A stretch of 64,000 nucleotides of DNA from Vanessa cardui. Lineage: Eukaryota > Arthropoda > Insecta > Lepidoptera > Nymphalidae. A model generated the notes under the pieces. It did no database searches. It was not told where the DNA came from and worked only from the letters and a program-made list of their open reading frames with translations. Below, piece after piece: positions 55,994-64,000 of this stretch; positions within the stretch are counted from its first letter, which is position 1; each line of letters starts with the position of its first letter. Both the position numbers and the translations under genes were made by a program. Location: the NCBI RefSeq assembly GCF_905220365.1, contig NC_061134.1, positions 10,121,001-10,185,000 of the forward strand, written 5' to 3'.

Positions 55994-56208
55994 TAATAGT
56001 ATTCTATTGAAATAAAACTAGTTTTAACGGATTTAAATCGCGTATATTAATTATTTTTAAAATCCCGACGTTTCGAGCACTTTACTGTGTTCGTGGTCAC
56101 GAGTAGACAAAAAATAATTAATATACGCGATTTAAATCCGTTAAAATTAGTTTTATTTCAATGTGTAATAATCGCAAAAATATAAGACAATATTAATAGT
56201 ATTCTATT
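55994..56208. mobile_element. Family-F fold-back element with 15-bp target duplication
   Basis: TAATAGTATTCTATT occurs at 55994-56008 and 56194-56208. Between them the left arm reads GAAATAAAACTAGTTTTAAC...GTGGTCACGAGTAGAC, and from about 56109 the right arm reads back AAAAATAATTAATATACGCG to TTTTATTTCAATGTGTAATA. The right arm keeps a distal part (ATCGCAAAAATATAAGACAA) lacking in the left arm. Confidence 0.88.
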
Positions 56209-56224
56209 TATTACTGCAACTTAA

Positions 56225-56405
56225 CTGCTTCGATGGAACCAACTTTCGCCAGCGGTTTTTCCCAACCGATACGACTTGGATACCTTTAAGAAAAGAGTCT
56301 TATTACTTGCTTTTGCAAGCCCTCCGGTCTTGCAGATTTCCTTGGGAGTTGGTCCTTTCCCTCAGGTGAGTCTCCTGCTCGTTTGCGAACTATGTCATAC
56401 AAAAA
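56225..56405 (+). mobile_element. CR1-D LINE 3' tail fragment
   Basis: CCAACCGATACGACTTGGAT, then TTTTGCAAGCCCTCCGGTCT, then CCCTCAGGTGAGTCTCCTGC, ending TATGTCATACAAAAAATA. Diverged and with small deletions against 18789-18978. Confidence 0.78.
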
Positions 56406-56639
56406 ATACAAGACATAATTAGTTGAACCCTTTTGATTACTGAGAAAAGACTCATAGTATCAAGATGAAATTTTTATGGGACTTGGGATAAGTGAAACTA
56501 AGAAAGAATGAAATGAAAGAAAATACTTATAAAACTTTATAGCTTAACGCAACAGTGAGGGTTTTTAAGTTTTAAATCTTATTTATATCAGTACGAAGTT
56601 TCACCCACTATTGTAGGAGTCTAGGCACGTAGGATCTTT

Positions 56640-56770
56640 TATAGTACATACAGATGCACTCTATTCCTCGCTCTCATAATCCGATAGAATGGCTAATCTG
56701 GCCGACTTCAAGCGCAAGACCAACTGCTTCATGTGTTTTCTGCACACAGGAGTGAACGCACTTTCAATGA
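56640..56770 (+). repeat. Repeat family K fragment
   Basis: ACTCTATTCCTCGCTCTCAT, AATCCGATAGAATGGCTAAT and CACAGGAGTGAACGCACTTT. Confidence 0.6.
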
Positions 56771-56780
56771 TATTTAAGAT

Positions 56781-56875
56781 TTTTCTCACTGCTGAGTATT
56801 AAGGCCTCCTCTCCCTTTGAGGAAAAGGTTAGGAGCATATTCCACCACGCTAGACAATAAGGGTTCGTGGATAGA
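56781..56875 (-). repeat. SINE-B 3' fragment
   Basis: AAGGCCTCCTCTCCCTTTGA and ATATTCCACCACGCTAGACA are the 3' half of SINE-B on the minus strand; head and middle absent. Confidence 0.8.
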
Positions 56876-58036
56876 TGTATGTATGTCTTATATATCTAGC
56901 CCTAGTGGCTAGACAGACAAACAGTCGAATTGTATTTACATAAACAGATCTAATGAATAAAATTTTAATGTGACTAACTAATTTACAACGCATTTAAATC
57001 TGCGGGTCGAATTGGATAATATTCTGCACAGGAATTCCTTATGGAATGACATGTAAAAAAGGGCTATCAAAATTCATCTTCTTCATACCATAGAGGTGTG
57101 CGTTTGTTTAGACTTTTGTCATTTTTTAAGCTCGTCACATGGAAATCGGTTTTCAAACATGTAAGTGAGTTAAAGAATTTTACCTGAGAGGATGAAACCT
57201 ACAATGAGTGTTATGATTTTTTAGTGTATAACAGAACATCATTTTTATAAGTTGGAAATATGATCAATGCTTTTAAAACGTCTTTTGTTAAAAAATCATC
57301 ATCCGGCTGGCGAAATACGGGATGGGGTGACAGTTAATGTAGAATTTTGCCTGTTTACAATCTTTGAAATATAATTAAAAGAACCTACTTGTGATTTAAT
57401 TTATGAGTCAAAGAAAGGTATACTAGGGGTTTTAAAAATTCATTACCCAGGAGGGTGAAATTAGGGACAAAAGTTTCTTTAAGTTCGAAACATGATAATC
57501 AGTTTCAAGGCTTCTGTTTATTTGAAAAAGACCAAAGTATTATACAATAGTATTAAAAGATTACAGAGCAAACAAATACGATGGTGCATTTCATTTAAAA
57601 GAAAAACTATAGAAGGTTTCTTTCGAAGTTTAAGCGATAGTAATACAACAAGAACCTCAATTAATAATTCAATATCAATTATTCTATACGACTTTATACC
57701 CAGACAATGTTATGAAAAAAACAATGGAAATTCATTAAGACTTTAATACTTCGTATCATTTCTTCTAGAAGCGTAGTAAGATAATTGAAAAGAGAAGAAA
57801 TTCCGTAATCGGGCCCGTCGGGGCTGTCCGTGGATTACGGTAGATTGCTTTTTGATTGCGTTCGGCTTTCCCTGCCCATTGTTTCTGAATGTATCTCCGT
57901 TCAACATGAGATTAATATATCATCACTTGTATGTACTTAAATGTTATATCTTTCGCTATTTCATATTGCTGTGGCGTGAAGATGAAATGATTGAACGTTT
58001 TCGTTTGTGAAAAATAATTGAATTGCTTAAAGTCTT
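56876..58036. other. Unassigned, probably old repeat
   Basis: 57060-57490 has the style of decayed repeat sequence (GCTCGTCACATGGAAATCGG, CCCAGGAGGGTGAAATTAGG) but I cannot name it. The frame 57492-57746 (84 codons) is unrecognised. At 57803-57840 CCGTAATC and GATTACGG flank a GC-rich stretch. Confidence 0.4.
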
Positions 58037-58500
58037 AAGTTTTGATCGTTTCAATGATCAGACCTGGTGGTCTATATGGATCAGAGTGTTGGGCTACAAA
58101 AGGGATGACTGAAATACAATTGCATGTTGCAGAGATGAGAATGTGTGGTGTTACGAGAATGGATATAGTATGGAATGACTACATAAGAGGAAGTTTGAAA
58201 GTGACATGGATAGCTGAGAAGTTAAGTGAAAGGCGGCTATCATGGTATAGCCATGTAATGCGGAGGAATGAGGAACATATTGTGAGGAAAGCCTTGAACA
58301 TGGATCTGGATGGATATGGAGGTAGAAGGCGATTAAGGAAATGACGGATGGATTGTGTGAAAGGCGATATGGTTAGAAAGAATGCTTATGAGATGACGTC
58401 TGACGGAGAAGTATGAAAAGAAAAGACATGCTGGCCGTCACCAAATAAAATTGGGATAAAGGTAGGAGGATGATGTTATAGACTTAAGTTTTAAAAAGTT
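58037..58500 (+). pseudogene. RTE-clade reverse transcriptase, 3' end
   Basis: Frame 58042-58344 encodes the RTE C-terminal region: LYGSECWATKGMTEIQLHVA, EMRMCGVTRMD, DYIRGSLKVTWIAEKLSERR, LSWYSHVMRRNEEHIVRKAL. Beyond the stop at 58342 the homologous reading goes on for ~90 bases and ends in an RTE-type tail (GGATAAAGGTAGGAGGATGA, then TG). A few codons are missing within the C-RMCGVTRMD block compared with what I expect of the family. 5' truncated; inactive. Confidence 0.85.
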
Positions 58501-59709
58501 TTTTTTGTTTTATTTTGATTTAGGATATAATGCAACTGTAGTTAACCAATCTATAATAAGAATATATTTAATTTGTATTAAAGAGTAGGTACCGACTTTC
58601 TCTCCAGTTGCCTTAATAGAATCAGCATTTTAAGCCAGTGATTAGTCACTGTTCCTTTTTCAATTGTTATCTTTGATTAATTTAATTGGTATACGTGCCA
58701 TGCATATAAAGGAGTACAAAATAGCTGAGGAGCATGACAAAATAAATGAGTGAGTATTTTAGGCTTAAACGTCGATCGATTAGTCCCTTCCCATTTGACA
58801 ATATTCCTGTAACATCATTAATTGATTCTAATATAGTGTAATTACATTAACAAAAATGTCTCAGTAGATTGTACACGAGACTCTTCAGCAAAGATCGCAG
58901 TATCGAGTCAAGTGTGGTACCATCGTCAATGAAATATATTTCACATTATGTCGATTCGAACTCTGTCGGAGTTAAGTAGTTGGATGCAACCATTTCGAAA
59001 ATATTTTCTTTATCAGAACAGGAACAGGAGGATTACAGGTCTTTATCGAACTATTTTGGTCGCATGACGATATTGATAGTGTATAAAGTTTTTATAACAC
59101 TTTATTATGCGTGACTTGATATACATTTGTTTTTTTCAAAAGTATTTGAGATAGAAAAAATATTTAACAGATAAATGAAACATTACGTGTGCCTCGAGTG
59201 CTCTACACTGGTATAAAAACTAATGATTTTTTTGTGTTTTAGCTATTTTACTTCTATTTGTTTTTTTATTCATATTATTGAGTGCTTCATCGGTCTTACA
59301 AGATTACAATCATGTTTGAGCTTCTTTATATAAACCAAGGATCTGATCTTTAAAATTGTTTTGACGGTATTATCAGATACATACGGATAGTGAGTTCTTG
59401 TCTAAATTCGATACGAAAAAAATTATAAATAGTGAGTGTTCAGATTAACAAAGAACATCTCTTAACGCTTGTGCGTCCCAGCGTTTGCAACTCAATATAT
59501 TATATTTGAATAGTTCGTTCACGTATCGGAGGCTGTGGGCACGTGTCGGGAAAGATATTCTATTAGCGTACGATTTGAATTAAATAGAATGCGATTCCTC
59601 ACACGCAGAGATTTACAAAGTATGCTAATGTGTTCAATGATGGTTATTCACTGTAGACGAAATAGTGGCTGAAGTATTTATTTATATAAGTATTTTATTT
59701 ACATTATTT
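58501..59709. other. Anonymous DNA
   Basis: No gene. 59450-59640 is slightly GC-richer (GAGGCTGTGGGCACGTGTCG) and unassigned. Confidence 0.4.
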
Positions 59710-59993
59710 AACAACCTGTAAATTTTCCACTGCTGGGCTAAGACCTCTTCTCCTTTTGAGGAGAAGGCTTGGAGCATATTCCACCATGCTACTCCAGTGC
59801 GGGTTGGTGGATACACATGTGACAAAATTTCGTTGAAACTAGTCACATGCAACCTGCATGTATGGAATCAGATGCACTAGATGAATTATAAACAGAAATG
59901 AAGTACATAAAAATTCAGTAGTGCTTGCCTGGGTTTGAGCCCGCAATGATCGGTTAAGATACCGCGTTCTAACCACTGAGCCATCTCGGCTCT
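59710..59993 (-). repeat. SINE-B copy, full length
   Basis: Minus-strand head GAGCCGAGATGGCTCAGTGG with B box GGGCTCAAACCC and the complete body; tail ACAGGTTGTTAAATAATG. A small insertion (CATGTATGGAATCAG) lies near 59858. Confidence 0.9.
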
Positions 59994-60660
59994 AGTATTT
60001 TATTTACAATACTATAAATTAAAATTCAATTTTACAAATGAATGGTAAAAATCACGAATATTATAAAAATAAAAGAAAATATTTTAAAATAAAAAGTTTT
60101 AAAGTCTATATATAATAAAAATAGAATATTAATACTTAAATTTTTACATACGACCATAAAGGTACTGCAATATTATTATGTAGTTACTAGCAGTTAAAAT
60201 ATCTTTACAAATTTTAACAAATTTGATAATAAAATCCGTTTAATTATTCATTCATTTGTAGTATTACGAACGCTTGCCAGAAGACTATTAATTTTCCGAG
60301 TGTAGATTAATTTGGAATCGTAATATAATTTAAATTAATCGTTAATTAATCACTGCACATTTTTCGCGATTTAGTTGACGGTGGACTATTCGAGCTGGTT
60401 TGCCAAACGAAGTTGGGATTAAATACTGAATTATTGCTTCCAAGTCCAATTTAATAAGGTATTATGTTGCAATGATGTGTATGTAAAACCTGACGTTGTG
60501 GTCTTGACCGGTTAAGGAAACAGCGACTAATTTCAATGGAGACCAATCAACTATAAGTGTGTGAGCAAACAAGTGCTCTCGTAATTCAGTCTCATTGATA
60601 ATCTGAAAAATCTGTTAAAATCGAATGTAAAGCAGGAGCGTAGGCTTTACCTGCTTTTTC
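59994..60660. other. Anonymous AT-rich DNA
   Basis: Nothing recognised. Confidence 0.4.
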
Positions 60661-60837
60661 TAACTAACATGACTTTGTATTTTTTAATATTGAAAAAGAG
60701 TAACTACTGACTTTCTTCCCGGTTCTTCTCGGTAGAATCTACTTCCCGAGCTGGAGGTAGCTTCACTTAATTGTTAATTGACGATTCAGAAGTGCTTGTA
60801 AAAGCCCACTTGAATAAAGTTTATTTTGATCTTTTTT
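60661..60837 (+). repeat. Family C copy, good
   Basis: TAACTAACATGACTTTGTAT, CGGTTCTTCTCGGTAGAATC, AAGTGCTTGTAAAAGCCCAC and TGAATAAAGTTTATTTTGAT. Confidence 0.82.
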
Positions 60838-60844
60838 AAGGAAA

Positions 60845-60895
60845 AACCAAATTATTTTTTGTCAATCTGATCTGGGATTTGAATCAAAAACCTTA
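60845..60895 (+). repeat. Family K end fragment
   Basis: GTCAATCTGATCTGGGATTT and GAATCAAAAACC resemble the tRNA-like end of family K. Confidence 0.4.
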
Positions 60896-61135
60896 CCATC
60901 TTTTATCAAGCCACTAGAACGACGAGGCACTCAGTCAGTATTCAATCTAACAATGATATATGTAATGTATGGCTTTAGCTTTACTACGCCATATTGTTTA
61001 AAATCACGTTAATCAGGGTTATCTGAATTTCACCAGTAGCGCTAATTATACGACCGATTGTTAGTCACACTCCGCTGGTCTATTTATAAAAGGTCTTCTG
61101 CTTACAATATTTTAGACATCAAGTATTATATAGAT

Positions 61136-61504
61136 CAGTGATTCCAAAAGTGGTCCAGGTGGACCCCCAGGGGTCCATGGGAGACATTATGGGGGTCTAC
61201 GTAGACGTGAATTAAAAATGGGGTCCATAAGATATTAATGAGGTCAACGAAAATTTATCAGCTTTTGATAGTAAAGAGCAAAATTGTAAGCATAGTTATA
61301 TTACCTTATTATTTTTTCTTGTAATTCTATTCTTTTAATAAGTAAAGTATTAGAAAATGTACTCTTTTTCGTTTTTATTTCACGTATCGGAATATAAGAA
61401 TGTTTACTTTAAGAATGTGGCAGAAATGTAGCAGCAGGGGGGTCCACCGAAACCAATAAAATTTTGAAAGTGGTCCACGAGAAAAATAAGTTTGGAAACT
61501 ACTG
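61136..61504. mobile_element. hAT-type MITE, 369 bp
   Basis: Ends CAGTGATTCCAAA and (reverse complement) CAGTAGTTTCCAAA, followed by TGGTCC...GGACCCCC blocks on both sides in inverted order. Flanked by 8-bp duplications ATATAGAT (61128-61135) and ACATAGAT (61505-61512), one mismatch. The CAGTG ends and 8-bp duplication are hAT hallmarks. No transposase. Confidence 0.88.
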
Positions 61505-61765
61505 ACATAGATCCTCTTGTGATGTATTTTTTAAATTGTTTATTTTATAATAAAATTATTTTTCAAAGAATTGCATTGTTTTTTTTTAACATTTGATACA
61601 TTTTCATAAAAAAGTATTTCTCATTGATTTTAAACGACGATTACGGTGTAGAACATTAATCTATAATGCCTGATGATTTTTGATAATTAAATAAATAATT
61701 ATTGAATTATAAAAATATTGTGAATTTTAAAAATTTACATATTACATACAGAAAATTAATCAATA

Positions 61766-61841
61766 TCGGGAATCGAGCCCGGGACCTCGTGGTGGCGTAC
61801 CCATAAAACCGATGTACACATTACTCGACCACGGAGGTCGT
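61766..61841 (-). repeat. SINE-E head only
   Basis: Only the tRNA-like part remains: on the minus strand TACGACCTCCGTGGTCGAGT at the start, A box TGGTCGAGTAA, B box GGCTCGATTCC at the end. The SINE body is missing. Not a tRNA: no closing acceptor stem. Confidence 0.82.
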
Positions 61842-62301
61842 AAATTTTATATTCAAATATTTTGTTAATAACAGATAAATATCAATCCATAATTATTGGT
61901 ACCGAATTTTAACCATTCAAACGCAAAATCAAATCCCGTTATAATGTTAAGCGAATGAATTGATCCAATTCCGCTAACGATGTTATGTTTCGGTGAACTA
62001 ACACCTGCGCTAAAAACACTGTCGACAGATCTGTAGCTGAACCGGAAATAGATTTGTTTGAAATGAAACAGGATAATGATAATTTAAACATCTCATTCGG
62101 AAATAAATATCTAATAAAATAAATTAAGCTATCAATAGTTTTAAATTTCGAAGACATTCTTTCTTTTCTCAAATAAAATTGACATCGTTTTGTTTTTTCA
62201 TTCGATCTTAAATTGAAAAATAGTATTACTCGAATAGTTTATTTTAATATAAGTAATTGAAAAGCAGGCTATATAATATATTAGGAAACTAAAAGCATTT
62301 T
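61842..62301. other. Anonymous AT-rich DNA
   Basis: The minus frame 61939-62172 (77 codons) is unrecognised. Confidence 0.4.
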
Positions 62302-62589
62302 TTTTATGGAATAGATTGGCGGATGGGCGTATGTGTCACCTGATGGTAAGTGGTCACCATCACCCATTGACAATGACGCTGTAAGAAATATTAACTATTC
62401 ATTACATCGTCAATGCGCCTCCAAACTTGGGAACTAAGATGCTATGTTCCTTGTGGCTGTAGTTACACTGGCTCACTTACCCTTCAAACTGGAATGCAAC
62501 AATACTGAGTACTGGTGTTTGGCGGTAGAATAACTGATGAGTGGGTGGAACCTACCCAGAGGGACTTGCACAAAGCCCTACTACCAAGT
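62302..62589 (-). repeat. SINE-A copy, full length
   Basis: Minus strand from CTTGGTAGTAGGGCTTTG to an A tail (TCCATAAAAAAAATG). Confidence 0.9.
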
Positions 62590-62897
62590 AAATATGATAT
62601 AAATTAAAATAATTTTTATTAAGTGTTAAATTAAAAAATAATAATGGCGTGTTAATTTCTTCTAGGCTAGACCATCTTCTTCGTCTGACAACACCCTGTT
62701 CCAAAGCTAGGTTGTGGTGTACTTTTACAACCGAAAACGAGATGGCTTATACTCGAATTAAGGACTGTGACCTCAATTTTAATATACTTTAAATAATATT
62801 AATGTATTAGCTAGCCATCTGGAATTTGTACTAGTGAATATAGTCCTTACATTCATGTTACTTTCGGAGATTTAATGATAAAATAGATAAAGTTTGC
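62590..62897. other. Anonymous DNA
   Basis: Nothing recognised. Confidence 0.4.
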
Positions 62898-63197
62898 GAG
62901 TCGAGATGGCCCAGTTAGAATGCGTGCATCTTAATCGATGACTGCGGGTTCAAACCCAGGCAAGCACCACTGATTCATGTGCTTAATTTGTCTTTATAAC
63001 TCTCATCTCGTGCTCAGCGGTGGAGGAAAATATCGTGAGGAAACCTACAAATGATAAATTTCATTGAAATTCTGCCACATGTGTATTCCACCAACCCGCC
63101 TTGGAACAGCATGGTGGAATATGTTCCCTTCCTTATAACCTTCCCCTCAAAGGGAGAGGATGGAATTAACAGGCTGTTGTTGTTTTTTTTTTGTTGT
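62898..63197 (+). repeat. SINE-B copy, full length
   Basis: CGAGTCGAGATGGCCCAG, then a short deletion in the A-box region, B box GGGTTCAAACCC, GGCAAGCACCACTGATTCAT, full body and a tail CAGGCTGTTGTTGTTTTTTT. Best-preserved B box of the family here. Confidence 0.9.
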
Positions 63198-63654
63198 AGA
63201 TAAAGTTTGTTGACTAATAATGTTAAAATTTATTTAACGAAATATGTTCTTAAATATTAACTAATGTTCAATGTAAATAATCTCAAAATCTGTTAGAACG
63301 ACAATTCGACACAACTTATGGCAGAAAAAGGCGCAGGTTTTCCTCGATATTAAAATAAAAAACTTTTTGAATAGAACTACTCAATCTAACAAAACGTTGA
63401 CGGACGAAATCTCGCAAGCAAATCATATTTATATGAATTCATTGTATTCATTCATACAACTGAAATTAGACTGCTGAACAAGCATAGTCGAATGTGGGTA
63501 TACTTCAAAATAACAGTAATTTTTTTGTGGACCGTACACATTTTTTTAAAGTTCGAAAAAGTGTATGTAACGCTATAATTGACACGAGCTTCTTTCATAT
63601 TACAACTTCAACTAATTAGCGCTCAAATTTCCCAAATTCGTCCTTATGTAGGGT
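63198..63654. other. Anonymous AT-rich DNA
   Basis: Nothing recognised. Confidence 0.4.
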
Positions 63655-64000
63655 TTACAAAACACCAGGGTTGGCGGAGGTCGGGCGGATCAGGGCTCTA
63701 GCCCAGCAAGCCCTGATCGCGCGATGGCAGGAGGATCTGGGGTCACCCACGGCGGGCCTAGCGACAGTGGAGGCGATCCGTCCCCACTTGAGTCGCTGGG
63801 TCGCGAGGAATAAGGGCACGCTCACCTTCAGGATGACGCAGGTACTTACCGGGCACGGATGCTTCGGTAAGTACCTGCACGGAATATCACGGCGGGAGGC
63901 GTCACCATCCTGCCACGAGTGTGGTGCGCCAATCGACACGGCGCACCACACCCTGAGTGAGTGTGCCGCGTGGGGTCCCCAGAGGCACTCCTTGGCGGCG
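63655..64000 (+). pseudogene. R1-type non-LTR retrotransposon, C-terminal fragment (runs off window)
   Basis: Open plus-strand frame from about 63659 to the window end, in strikingly GC-rich sequence against AT-rich flanks. It reads QQALIARWQEDLG, TVEAIRPHLSRWVARNKG, LTFRMTQVLTGHGCFGKYLH and a zinc-finger CHECGAPIDTAHHTLSEC (C-X2-C-X8-H-X4-C) followed by AAWGPQR. This is the C-terminal end of R1-clade (and related) RT proteins, after the RT core. The left edge at about 63655 is abrupt, so the element is 5' truncated. Minus-strand frames here are shadows. The remainder lies outside the window. Confidence 0.87.

Noticed and set aside
61766..61841. Possible minus-strand tRNA gene
   Set aside because: Head fragment of SINE-E; A box mutated, acceptor stem absent.
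63655..63951. 98-codon minus-strand frame at the window end
   Set aside because: The plus strand carries the conserved R1-type protein with a zinc finger; the minus frame is a GC-rich shadow.

Overview
The window reads as repeat-dense, AT-rich nuclear DNA of a lepidopteran insect, most likely a butterfly. The assignment rests on interspersed repeats I recognise from lepidopteran genomes: a tRNA-derived SINE with a TGT tail, short Helitrons with CTAG ends, and a CR1-type LINE with a partner SINE. It is from memory and not checked against a database. I found no host protein-coding gene, no functional tRNA or rRNA gene and no CRISPR array. Nearly every coding trace is transposon-derived.

Layout. 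1-8.8 kb: anonymous DNA with a Tc1/mariner-like MITE, SINE copies, a CCGACTTC-ended inverted-repeat element and two short Helitrons. 8.85-13.0 kb: a roughly 1.9-kb segment duplicated in tandem; the second copy carries two extra insertions, so filled and empty sites sit side by side. 14.1-14.7 kb: the 3' end of a CR1-like LINE. 20.07-23.32 kb: a minus-strand Helitron with both ends and a decayed Rep gene, invaded by an RTE fragment. 23.3-35.6 kb: sparse repeats, perfect hairpins and fold-back elements. 35.77-38.82 kb: a second, plus-strand Helitron with Rep remnants. 39-45 kb: SINEs, MITEs and a 140-bp tandem duplication.

45.46-53.75 kb is the richest stretch. It holds a 5.0-kb Ty3/gypsy-type LTR retrotransposon with 356-bp LTRs differing at three positions, then a 353-bp MITE, then a 5'-truncated minus-strand LINE of CR1/L2/Daphne type with a nearly intact reverse transcriptase. 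54-63.6 kb: SINEs, a fold-back element, an RTE tail and a hAT-type MITE. The window ends in a GC-rich fragment of an R1-type non-LTR element that runs off the edge.

How parts fit together. The SINE-A family and the CR1-D LINE share a 3' tail, as expected if the SINE borrows the LINE reverse transcriptase. Short Helitrons have the same A|T insertion preference and CTAG ends as the two long Rep-bearing copies. The Ty3 element has a textbook A_AAA_AAC site between gag and pol, but pol carries two stops and one frameshift, so this copy is unlikely to be autonomous despite its young LTRs. In the entries, family names such as SINE-A, SINE-B or CR1-D are working labels defined in this annotation.
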